Source of the DNA: Streptomyces poonensis
Lineage (GTDB): Bacteria; Actinomycetota; Actinomycetes; Streptomycetales; Streptomycetaceae
Direction of reading: 5' to 3'
Assembly: GCF_014650915.1 (NCBI RefSeq)
Contig: NZ_BMVW01000027.1
Coordinates: 1 to 64,000, forward strand
Length of the DNA: 64,000 bases
Shown piece by piece: positions 33,809-41,455 of this stretch. A model generated the notes under the pieces. It searched no databases. It saw only the letters and a list, made by a program, of their open reading frames with translations, and had not been told where the DNA came from. Each line of letters begins with the position of its first letter. Position 1 is the first letter of the stretch. The position numbers and the translations under genes were made by a program.

Positions 33809-35389
33809 GTGTTCAACCGGGACAGATGCCTGCGTCAGCTGGCGGCGATCACGTCCATATCCCTCGTCGCCGGATGCGGTGTCCTCTCCTCGGACTCCTC
33901 CGACGACGGAGAGCCGATCGTCGTGGGAACGACCAGTTCTCCGAGCACCCTGGATCCGGCGGCCTCCTGGGACAACTCCTGGGAGCTGTTCCGCAACGTC
34001 TACCAGACCCTCCTGAACTACCCCACCGGGGCGTCCGAGCCCGAGCCCGACGCCGCCGAGTCCTGCTCGTTCACGGACACCTCCCACACCGTGTACAGCT
34101 GCACGCTGCGCGAGGGCCTGGAGTTCTCCAACGGTCACGCCCTGGACGCGCAGGCGGTCAAGCACTCCTTCGACCGGATCAGGAACATCAACGTGACCGG
34201 CGGCCCCGCAGGCCTGCTGGGCAACCTCGCGCGCGTGCAGACGAAGGACGACCGCAAGATCGTCTTCCACCTGAACGAACCCGACGCCACCTTCCCCTTC
34301 GTCCTCGCCACGCCCGCCATGTCCCTCGTGGACCCCGCCGACTACCCCGCGGACAAGATCCGTGCGGACGGCGGCATCACCGGCTCCGGGCCGTACGCCC
34401 TGAGCTCGTACGACGAGGGCGAGCAGGCCGAGCTCGTCCGCAACGACAGCTACAAGGGCTTCGCGGACCGCCGGAACGAAGCGGTGACCATCCGCTACTT
34501 CCAGGACTCCGGCGACATGGTCGACGCCCTCAGGAAGAAGAAGATCGACGTCACGTACCGCGGTCTGGCCGCCCCGGACGTCGTCGACCTGCAGAGCAAC
34601 CACGAGGAGGAGGGCCTTCAGCTCCTCGAGCACGCCGGCACCGAGATCAGCTACCTGGTGTTCAACCCCCAGGACGAGTGGGCGGGAGAGCCCGCCGTCC
34701 GCCAGGCGGTCGCCCAGCTCGTCGACAGGCCTGCCCTCGCCCACAAGGTCTACCAGGACACCGTCGAACCGCTGTACTCCATGATCCCCAAGGGGCTGGT
34801 GGGCCACACCACGGGGTACTTCGACGACTTCGGCGAGCCCAGCTCCGCCAAGGCACGGGAGCTCCTGCTGGACGCGGGCATCACCGAGCCCGTGCCGCTG
34901 ACCTTCTGGTACACCACCGACCGCTACGGCTCGCAGACCAAGCCGGCGTTCGAGGAGCTGAAGCGGCAGCTCGAGGCCTCCGGCCTGTTCCGCATCACGC
35001 TCGAGAGCCGCCCCTGGAAGACGTACGTCGAGGGGTACCAGAAGGGCGAGTACCCGGTGTTCGGGCGGGGCTGGTTCCCCGACTTCCCCGACGCCGACAA
35101 CTTCGTCGCCCCCTTCGTGGGCGAGCAGAACGCCCTCGGTACGCCGTACCCGGTGCCCGAGATCACCACCGAGCTGCTGCCCCAGTCGCGCCGGGAGACC
35201 GACCGCGGGAAGGTGGCCGAGCAGTTCGAGCAGGCCCAGCAGATCATCGTCGACGACGCGCGGCTGCTGCCGCTGTGGCAGGGCAAGCAGTACGTGGCCG
35301 CCAGCGAGGAGATCGGCGGCGGGGACCAGGCCCTGGACCCGGCGACGATCATGGTCGTGTGGGAGCTCTACCGGAAGACGAGCTGGTAG
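33809..35389 (+). CDS. Peptide ABC transporter substrate-binding lipoprotein (family 5), orphan
   Basis: The 526-residue DppA/OppA-type protein has a lipoprotein signal (LAAITSISLVAGC, lipidated C23), then family-5 motifs: PIVVGTTSSPSTLDPAASWD, VYSCTLREGLEFSNG, ITGSGPYALSSY and NDSYKG. It should bind peptides or related compounds outside the membrane. No permease or ATPase genes are next to it, so it must use a transporter encoded elsewhere. GTG 33809 is chosen because GGAG lies 7 nt upstream; GTG 33803 is too close to it. Confidence 0.9.
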   Translation: MFNRDRCLRQLAAITSISLVAGCGVLSSDSSDDGEPIVVGTTSSPSTLDPAASWDNSWELFRNVYQTLLNYPTGASEPEPDAAESCSFTDTSHTVYSCTLREGLEFSNGHALDAQAVKHSFDRIRNINVTGGPAGLLGNLARVQTKDDRKIVFHLNEPDATFPFVLATPAMSLVDPADYPADKIRADGGITGSGPYALSSYDEGEQAELVRNDSYKGFADRRNEAVTIRYFQDSGDMVDALRKKKIDVTYRGLAAPDVVDLQSNHEEEGLQLLEHAGTEISYLVFNPQDEWAGEPAVRQAVAQLVDRPALAHKVYQDTVEPLYSMIPKGLVGHTTGYFDDFGEPSSAKARELLLDAGITEPVPLTFWYTTDRYGSQTKPAFEELKRQLEASGLFRITLESRPWKTYVEGYQKGEYPVFGRGWFPDFPDADNFVAPFVGEQNALGTPYPVPEITTELLPQSRRETDRGKVAEQFEQAQQIIVDDARLLPLWQGKQYVAASEEIGGGDQALDPATIMVVWELYRKTSW

Positions 35390-35547
35390 TTCTCCCGGGT
35401 TTCCCCCGGTTCCTGCCCGGGCGGCCCCGGTTGTCAGTGGCCGCCTGTAGGTTCTGTGTTCTGACGGCGGCCGTGCCGCACGCGGCCGTCCACGGCCGTG
35501 TCTTCCGCGGCCGGCCGTGAAATGAGCACGTATCGGAGGAAGTTGAC

Positions 35548-36231
35548 GTGACCGACATCGCCATGCTGCCCGAGTCCTGGCGCGGCGTCCTGGGCGAGGA
35601 GCTGCAGCAGCCCTACTTCAAGGAACTCATAGAGTTCGTGGAGGAGGAGCGCACCAAGGGTCCCGTCTACCCTCCCCGTGAGGAGGTCTTCGCCGCGCTC
35701 GACGCCACGCCGTACGAGCGCGTGAAGGTGCTGGTCCTCGGGCAGGACCCGTATCACGGCGAGGGCCAGGGGCACGGTCTGTGCTTCTCGGTGCGGCCCG
35801 GGGTGAAGGTCCCGCCCTCCCTGCGCAACATCTACAAGGAGATGCACGCGGAGCTGGGTACGCCGATCCCCGACAACGGGTACCTGATGCCGTGGGCCGA
35901 GCAGGGCGTACTGCTGCTCAACGCGGTCCTCACGGTGCGTGGCGGCGAGGCCAACTCCCACAAGGGCAAGGGGTGGGAGAAGTTCACGGACGCGGTGATC
36001 CGCGCGGTCGCGGACCGGCCCGACCCGGCGGTCTTCGTCCTGTGGGGGAACTACGCGCAGAAGAAGCTCCCGCTGATCGACCAGGAGCGGCATGTGGTGG
36101 TGAAGGGCGCGCACCCCTCGCCGCTGTCCGCGAAGAAGTTCTTCGGCTCCCGTCCGTTCACCCAGATCGACGAGGCGGTGGCCGCGCAGGGCCACACGCC
36201 CATCGACTGGACGATTCCGAACCTCGGCTGA
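35548..36231 (+). CDS. ung: Uracil-DNA glycosylase
   Basis: The 227-residue enzyme removes uracil from DNA at the start of base-excision repair. Active-site motifs are intact: GQDPYHGEGQGHGLCFS with catalytic D67, LLNAVLTV, and HPSPLSAKKFFGSRPF with the catalytic His near 189. GGAGGAA precedes the GTG start. Length is normal for family 1 UDG. Single gene. Confidence 0.97.
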   Translation: MTDIAMLPESWRGVLGEELQQPYFKELIEFVEEERTKGPVYPPREEVFAALDATPYERVKVLVLGQDPYHGEGQGHGLCFSVRPGVKVPPSLRNIYKEMHAELGTPIPDNGYLMPWAEQGVLLLNAVLTVRGGEANSHKGKGWEKFTDAVIRAVADRPDPAVFVLWGNYAQKKLPLIDQERHVVVKGAHPSPLSAKKFFGSRPFTQIDEAVAAQGHTPIDWTIPNLG

Positions 36232-36514
36232 CCGCCGAGGCCGCCCGCGGTGCCGTACCTCCGGTCGGCGCAGCCGTGCTCCGCTCCGACCGGCCGGTGT
36301 CGCGCCTTCCGCGGTACGGGCTCCGCTCCGGCCGGTACCGCACCGCACCGCAAGGCTCGGTTCCGGCCGATGCCGCGGCGCGTCCACCAGGGCCGGGCGT
36401 CACCGGGTAGGGCGTCACCGGCCCGGGCCCGTCGGCCCACGGAGCGGCCTGCCCGTGATTGTCAGCGCCTGCGGCTAGCGTCGTGGCAACGACGGAGCGC
36501 AGAGAGGACGAGCG

Positions 36515-37075
36515 GTGGCGGAGCAACAGGGGACAGCGGCGCCGGACGCCGTGATGACGCGGATCGGCCAGGTCGTCATGCTGCACCACGGAGGCGACCG
36601 CGAGGAGGCCCGCAGCCGCTTCCTGGATCTGTGGGCCGAGATCGGCGAGGACGGCGACCCGCTGCACCGCTGCACCCTGGCCCACTACATGGCGGACGCC
36701 CAGGACGACCCCGCCGATGAACTCGCCTGGGATCTGCGGGCGTTGGCGGCGGCCGAGGAGTTGACCGACGGGCGAGTGGCGGAGCACCACCGCTCGCTCG
36801 TGATGCGCGCCTTCTACCCGTCGCTGCATCTGAACCTCGCGGCGGACTACACGAGACTCGGCCGCGCCGAGACCGCCCGCAGCCATCTCCGGCTGGCGCG
36901 GGGGGCGGTCGACGCGCTGGCGGACGACGCCTACGGAAACGGCGTCCGGGCAGCGATGGACCGTCTGGAGCACCAGCTGAACGGAGGGGGCACGACGGAA
37001 GAGGGCACGACCGGAGAGGGATCGTCGGAGCCGCCGGGGCCGGGGGCGCCTCGCCCGCCGAGACAGCACCCGTAG
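36515..37075 (+). CDS. Hypothetical helical (TPR-like) protein
   Basis: The 186-residue protein is helical, with repeats resembling tetratricopeptides (EEARSRFLDLWAEIGEDGD, HRCTLAHYMADAQDDP, LHLNLAADYTRLGRAETARS, HLRLARGAVDALAD). The tail (~150-186) is a disordered Gly/Glu/Pro run. I know this as a conserved Streptomyces protein of unknown function; TPR folds usually bind other proteins. AGAGAGGACG precedes the GTG. Confidence 0.72.
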   Translation: MAEQQGTAAPDAVMTRIGQVVMLHHGGDREEARSRFLDLWAEIGEDGDPLHRCTLAHYMADAQDDPADELAWDLRALAAAEELTDGRVAEHHRSLVMRAFYPSLHLNLAADYTRLGRAETARSHLRLARGAVDALADDAYGNGVRAAMDRLEHQLNGGGTTEEGTTGEGSSEPPGPGAPRPPRQHP

Positions 37076-37190
37076 TGCCTGCTGAGGGTGCGCCTACGTC
37101 GGTGGGCTCGGGAAGAGGCCCGGAGAAGCCGCCGGGAACGGCCGCCCACGGCCGGAACGGGGACGAGGACGACGACGAACGCTGGAGGGA

Positions 37191-37535
37191 CTACGGCCGC
37201 ACGGGAGGGACGGCGGTGGGGCGCGGTCGGCCCGGGTCGCCGGCCGTCGGCGCGGCGGCGGGCACCGAGGCGGTCGCCCGGGGTTTCGGGGAAGTGCTCG
37301 GCTCGGCAGTCCGGGGGAGGCGGATGAGTTCCAGTGCCTCCCGTGCCGGAGCCTGCACGATCCGCGGCTCGGCAGGACCGTCCGGGCGGGGCGCGGCCGG
37401 ACGCGGCGGGCCGGCCGGCACGTCGGGTGCGGGCGGGCGCTGCCCGCCGGTGCAGCCGGAGAGGGCCGAGACGGCAGACGCGGCCGAAACGGCCACGGTG
37501 ACCAGGAGCGTTGCTGTAGTGGTCGTACGATGCAC
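37191..37535 (-). CDS. Putative small Pro-rich lipoprotein
   Basis: The 114-residue frame starts MHRTTTTATLLVTVAVSAAS and ends its signal in SALSGC, a lipobox, then continues as a disordered Pro/Ala/Arg-rich chain with one helical stretch (REALELIRLPRT). The signal peptide gives real support, but the mature part is low complexity and a competing longer frame exists on the same strand. GTG start with no ribosome site. Could be a spurious frame. Confidence 0.45.
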   Translation of the reverse strand: MHRTTTTATLLVTVAVSAASAVSALSGCTGGQRPPAPDVPAGPPRPAAPRPDGPAEPRIVQAPAREALELIRLPRTAEPSTSPKPRATASVPAAAPTAGDPGRPRPTAVPPVRP

Positions 37536-37738
37536 CCGCGCAACTCTGCTGCGTCGGACCCGGTTTGAGGAGAGGACAGGCGGAGGATGCCCCGCACGGG
37601 TGACGGCTGCGGCCGTCTGCGTGGGTTTGCCCTCCCCGCCGGTGTGAACTTCCGTTTCCCTCCCGCGTGGTCTCCCGCGTCGGCCTGTGGTCTCTTGTCC
37701 CCGGCCCGCGCGGAGGGACGCGCCCGGCCCGCTTCCAC

Positions 37739-38251
37739 TCAGTCCCCGGTTGCCCCGTCGATGCGCTCCCTGATCAGATCCGCGTGACCGTTGTGCCGCG
37801 CGTACTCCTCGATCATGTGGGTGTAGATCCAGCGCAGGCTGACGGCCTCGCCGGTGTACCGGTTCCGGCCGGTGCTCATGCCGTCCAGAGTGAAGCGCGC
37901 GGCGTTGTCGCGGGCGACGGCGATCTCGGCCTGCCAGGTGGCGTAAGCCTCCTGCCAGGTGTCCGACTCGCTGAGGCGGAACTCACCGCCCCGGTTCTCG
38001 CCGGTGCTGTAGATCCGCCCGGCGTCGTCGTCCGCCAGCACTCTGCGGAACCAGCTCCGCTCCACCTCCGCCATGTGCCGCACCAGCCCCATCAGGGAAA
38101 GCTCGGAAGGCGCGGCGGAGGCGGTTCTGAGCTGGGCGTCGTCCAGGTCCGCGCACTTCATGGCGAGCGTCCGGCGGTGGAAGTCCAGCCACCCTTCCAG
38201 CATGGTCCGTTCATCGGCGGTGACGGAGGGTACGGTGCGTTCGATTGTCAT
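37739..38251 (-). CDS. DinB/DUF664-family protein (putative thiol-dependent transferase)
   Basis: The 170-residue four-helix protein has the DinB/YfiT metal histidine pattern: LVRHMAEVERSWFRR near residue 60 and THMIEEYARHNGHADLIRE near the C-terminus. Members in actinobacteria use mycothiol, or have unknown roles. It matches the DUF664 subgroup. The ATG at 38251 lacks a clear ribosome site. Not related to DNA polymerase IV despite the DinB family name. Confidence 0.87.
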   Translation of the reverse strand: MTIERTVPSVTADERTMLEGWLDFHRRTLAMKCADLDDAQLRTASAAPSELSLMGLVRHMAEVERSWFRRVLADDDAGRIYSTGENRGGEFRLSESDTWQEAYATWQAEIAVARDNAARFTLDGMSTGRNRYTGEAVSLRWIYTHMIEEYARHNGHADLIRERIDGATGD

Positions 38252-38310
38252 GCGCCGTATCTTGTCCGGGCGGGTGGTGGGCGCTCATCTCATTTTCGGT
38301 GCGCGGTTCC

Positions 38311-38946
38311 CTACGGGCCCGGCTCCCCCCTCCCGCCGGGAAGGTCCCGCGCGGGCCGGTCGCGCAGCATCCCGCCGAGCAACTCCCGCATGCTGTCGCG
38401 CAGTTGGCCGAGCGTGGGCACGGTCGCGTGGAACGACCCGGCCACACAGGAGAACATCATCCCGTCGCACCACGCCACCAGTGACAGCATGTGCCGGACG
38501 GGATCCGCCGAACCCGCGGCGGTGACCATGGCGGTCGCCGGGTCGCGGAACCGCTTGCCGGCCGTGTCGAACACCTCCCGCAGCTCCGGCCGGCGAGTGG
38601 CCTCGAGCGCGAGTTCGTAGCGGGCGACCAGCAATGCGCGGTGCCGGGTCACATAGCGGTGCAGCGCCAGGGCCAGTGCGTCTGCGAGCGCGTCGGGTCC
38701 GCCGCCGGGTGCCGGCATCTCCGCGGGCAGAAGGACCTGCGCCTCCCGCTCGGCCAGCCGCCGTACGGCCAGCTCCAGCAGCGCCTGCCGGGTGCGCGCG
38801 TGATTCGAGGTCGAGCCCTGGGGGAGGCCGGCCGCCTCGTCGACGGCCCGATGGGTGAGGCCCCGCATCCCGCGCTCGGCGAGCAGCCGGAGGGCGGCGT
38901 CGGCGAGGAGATCGGTGCGCGAGGTGCCGGTGGAAAGTGCGGACAT
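38311..38946 (-). CDS. TetR-family transcriptional regulator
   Basis: The 211-residue repressor has an N-terminal helix-turn-helix (~10-58: RTDLLADAALRLLAERGMRG, LTHRAVDEAAGLPQGSTSNH) and a ligand-binding C-terminal domain. It is divergent from an FAD monooxygenase with two identical-type 14-bp palindromes between, so it almost certainly represses both genes. TAGGTT lies 6 nt before the ATG, consistent with a leaderless start. The ligand is probably an aromatic or polyketide-like substrate of the monooxygenase (inference). Confidence 0.9.
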   Translation of the reverse strand: MSALSTGTSRTDLLADAALRLLAERGMRGLTHRAVDEAAGLPQGSTSNHARTRQALLELAVRRLAEREAQVLLPAEMPAPGGGPDALADALALALHRYVTRHRALLVARYELALEATRRPELREVFDTAGKRFRDPATAMVTAAGSADPVRHMLSLVAWCDGMMFSCVAGSFHATVPTLGQLRDSMRELLGGMLRDRPARDLPGGRGEPGP

Positions 38947-38952
38947 GGGGCC

Positions 38953-38958
38953 AACCTA
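38953..38958 (-). promoter_or_regulatory. -10 box of a likely leaderless tetR promoter
   Basis: On the minus strand TAGGTT is followed by GGCCCC (6 nt) and the ATG at 38946. The -35 position would fall on the first TetR operator. Confidence 0.6.
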
Positions 38959-38966
38959 CCCGTCGA

Positions 38967-38980
38967 ACTACATCTGTAGT
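38967..38980. promoter_or_regulatory. TetR operator 1
   Basis: ACTACATCTGTAGT is a perfect ACTACA-N2-TGTAGT palindrome. It overlaps the expected -35 region of the tetR promoter. Confidence 0.8.
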
Positions 38981-38999
38981 ACGGTCGAGGTGTGCGGTT

Positions 39000-39013
39000 A
39001 CTACAGCTGTAGT
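39000..39013. promoter_or_regulatory. TetR operator 2
   Basis: ACTACAGCTGTAGT is perfectly palindromic over all 14 bases and has the same arms as operator 1, exactly 33 bp away (about three helical turns). It lies 74 nt before the monooxygenase ATG. Confidence 0.8.
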
Positions 39014-39086
39014 GAGCGCTGGGAGTGACCTGTTTGACGGAGCGACGCGCGACGGCGCGGGAACGCGACGACGACAAGGAGAAGTC

Positions 39087-40373
39087 ATGGCGGACGAGCA
39101 CACGACGGCGGGCCGGACCGCGCACGCCGTCGTCATCGGAGGCGGGATCGGGGGTCTGACCGCGGCGGCGGCTCTCCACCGCGACGGCTGGCGCGTCACC
39201 GTCCTGGAGCGGGCAGGCTCCCTGGACCCCGTGGGCGCCGCGATCTCCCTCGCCCCCAACGCGCTGCGCGCTCTCGACGTGATCGGGCTCGGCGACGAGA
39301 TCCGCGGTCTCGCCGCCTGGCAGGACGGCGCGGGTCCCGCCCGTACGGGCGTGGCCGGGGACGAGGGAGGGGTGCGCGTACCGAGCGGTCGCTGGCTCGC
39401 CCGGTCCAGTACCGCCGCCGCGGCCGAGCGCTTCGGCGGGCCGCTCGTCCTCCTGCACCGGGCCACGCTGATCGAGCGCCTGGCGGCCCGGCTGCCCGAC
39501 GGCACCGTACGCCTGGCCACCGCCGCGACGCTCGTCGACCGCGGCGGTCCCGGCCGCCCCGCCCGCGTGGGCACAGCCGACGGTGAACTGGAGGCGGACC
39601 TGGTCGTCGCGGCCGACGGGATCCGCTCGGGCGTGCGCGGCGCGCTCTTCCCGGACCACCCCGGTCCCGTCTACTCGGGCTTCACCACCTGGCGGGTCGT
39701 CCTTCCCGTGCCGGGGCTGACCTCCTCGACCCTCGCCTCGCACGAGACCTGGGGCCAGGGCCGTATCTGGGGCACGCATCCGCTCAAGGACGGCAGGACG
39801 TACGCGTACGCCGCCGCCGTCACGCCCGAGGGGCAGCAGGCGCCGGACGACGAGCGGGCGGAACTCGTGCGCCGGTTCGGCGACTGGCACGACCCGATCC
39901 CGGCCGTCCTCGCCGCGGCCCGCCCCGAGGACGTGCTGCGCCACGACGTGCACCACATCGCCGAGCCGTTGCCCGCCCACCACCGCGGCAGGGTCGCGCT
40001 GCTCGGGGACGCCGCCCACGCCATGCCGCCGACCCTCGGTCAGGGCGGCAACCAGGCCATCGAGGACGCGATCGTGCTCGCCCTGTCCGTTCCGCGGCTC
40101 CGCCCCGGCGCGGGTGCTCCCGTCGCCGAGTCGCTCGCCGCGTACACGGCGGCACGGCAGCCCCGTACGACGGCGATCACCCGCAGGGCGGTCCGCGTCG
40201 CCCGGCTGAACATGATGTCCCACCCGGTCGGCACGGCCGTCCGCAACGCGGCGATCGCCGTGCTCTCCCAGGCCGGACCTGCGCTCTTCCTGCGCGGCTT
40301 CGACGGGATCGCCGACTGGCGCCCGCCGCGCCGGACGTACGCCTCCGAGGAGGCAGGTGTCGTCGTGCCCTGA
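39087..40373 (+). CDS. FAD-dependent monooxygenase (UbiH/aromatic hydroxylase family)
   Basis: The 428-residue flavoprotein has the dinucleotide motif VVIGGGIGGLTAAAALHRDG (GxGxxG at 18-23), the DG motif VVAADGIRSGVR, and the GD motif LLGDAAHAMPPTLGQGGNQA. It should hydroxylate or epoxidise an aromatic or polyketide-like compound with NAD(P)H and O2. Control by the divergent TetR is indicated by the two operators. AAGGAG precedes ATG 39087. A 20-bp palindrome follows the stop by 2 nt. Confidence 0.9.
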   Translation: MADEHTTAGRTAHAVVIGGGIGGLTAAAALHRDGWRVTVLERAGSLDPVGAAISLAPNALRALDVIGLGDEIRGLAAWQDGAGPARTGVAGDEGGVRVPSGRWLARSSTAAAAERFGGPLVLLHRATLIERLAARLPDGTVRLATAATLVDRGGPGRPARVGTADGELEADLVVAADGIRSGVRGALFPDHPGPVYSGFTTWRVVLPVPGLTSSTLASHETWGQGRIWGTHPLKDGRTYAYAAAVTPEGQQAPDDERAELVRRFGDWHDPIPAVLAAARPEDVLRHDVHHIAEPLPAHHRGRVALLGDAAHAMPPTLGQGGNQAIEDAIVLALSVPRLRPGAGAPVAESLAAYTAARQPRTTAITRRAVRVARLNMMSHPVGTAVRNAAIAVLSQAGPALFLRGFDGIADWRPPRRTYASEEAGVVVP

Positions 40374-40375
40374 AA

Positions 40376-40395
40376 CGTCGGCACATGTGCCGACG
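40376..40395 (+). terminator. 20-bp perfect palindrome after the monooxygenase gene
   Basis: CGTCGGCACATGTGCCGACG is a perfect palindrome beginning 2 nt after the stop codon. As RNA it forms a short hairpin likely to end or protect the transcript. GTCGGCAC recurs three more times at roughly 40482-40530, before the next gene. Confidence 0.6.
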
Positions 40396-40549
40396 CGCCA
40401 TGGGGCCTGCGCATGTGTGTGATCGCGTCATGGGGCGGTGACACATGGGTGATCCGGCGCATGTCTCCGCAGGCGACGTAGGGTGTCGGCACCACATATG
40501 GCGTCGGCACCCCGCAAGGCGTCGGCACACCGTAGGACAGGGGACGTTT

Positions 40550-41455
40550 GTGAAGGTCGGCTGCATAGGGCTCGGCGACATCGCGTGCAAGGCGTATTTG
40601 CCGGTGCTCGGCACACAGCCGGGGGTCGAGCTGCATCTTCAGACGCGTACGCCCGCCACCCTCACGCGGGTGGCCGACAGCCTGCATCTGCCGCAGGCGC
40701 AGCGGCACTCCGATCTCGACGCCCTGCTGGCCCAGGACCTCGACGCGGCCTTCGTGCACGCACCGACCACGGCACACCCGGAGATCGTCACCCGGCTCCT
40801 CGAGGCGGGCGTCCCGACATACGTCGACAAGCCCCTCGCGTACGAGCTCGCCGACTCCGAACGTCTGGTACGGCTCGCCGAGGAGCGGAACGTCTCGCTC
40901 GCCGTGGGCTTCAACCGGCGTCACGCGCCCGCGTACGCGCAGTGCGCGGAGCATCCGCGCGAGCTGATCCTGATGCAGAAGAACCGGATCGGCCTGCCCG
41001 AGGCGCCGCGCACGATGGTCCTGGACGACTTCATCCACGTCGTCGACACCCTGCGCTTCCTGGTGCCGGGCCCGGTCGACGACGTGACCGTGCGCGCCCG
41101 CGTCGCGGACGGCCTGCTGCACCACGTCGTGCTCCAGCTGTCCGGGGACGGCTTCACCGCGCTCGGTGTGATGAACCGGCTCAGCGGCTCCGCCGAGGAG
41201 ATCCTGGAGGTGTCCGGGCAGGACACCAAGCGCCAGGTCGTCAATCTCGCCGAGGTCGTCGACCACAAGGGCCAGCCGACGACCCGGCGGCGCGGCGACT
41301 GGGTGCCGGTGTCCCGGCAGCGCGGTATCGAACAGGCCGTGCTCGCCTTCCTCGACGCCGTGCGGGCGGGCAGGACGCTCAGCGCCCGGGACGCGCTGGC
41401 GACTCACGATCTGTGCGAGCGGGTGGTGCGGGCGGTTCAGGACCCGCCCGCCTGA
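40550..41455 (+). CDS. Gfo/Idh/MocA-family oxidoreductase
   Basis: The 301-residue NAD(P)-dependent dehydrogenase has a Rossmann fold (VGCIGLGDIACKAYLPVLG) and the EKP-like catalytic lysine motif YVDKPLAYELADSERL, then AVGFNRRHAP. Such enzymes oxidise sugars or inositols or reduce related compounds. Substrate unknown. AGGGGAC precedes the GTG. Its 3' end overlaps the convergent lnt gene by 77 bp. Confidence 0.88.
   Translation: MKVGCIGLGDIACKAYLPVLGTQPGVELHLQTRTPATLTRVADSLHLPQAQRHSDLDALLAQDLDAAFVHAPTTAHPEIVTRLLEAGVPTYVDKPLAYELADSERLVRLAEERNVSLAVGFNRRHAPAYAQCAEHPRELILMQKNRIGLPEAPRTMVLDDFIHVVDTLRFLVPGPVDDVTVRARVADGLLHHVVLQLSGDGFTALGVMNRLSGSAEEILEVSGQDTKRQVVNLAEVVDHKGQPTTRRRGDWVPVSRQRGIEQAVLAFLDAVRAGRTLSARDALATHDLCERVVRAVQDPPA

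Noticed and set aside
36459..36481. TTGTCA and TAGCGT before the TPR-like gene considered as a promoter
   Set aside because: The spacer is 11 nt, too short for a sigma-70-type promoter.
37075..37647. 190-codon plus-strand ORF opposite the putative lipoprotein
   Set aside because: Starts at the stop of the TPR-like gene and is Gly/Ala/Arg-rich; the minus-strand frame at least has a signal peptide and lipobox.
37739..38251. DinB-family protein considered as DNA-damage polymerase
   Set aside because: The DinB/YfiT fold is a four-helix metal protein unrelated to polymerase IV, which is encoded at 9526-10893.
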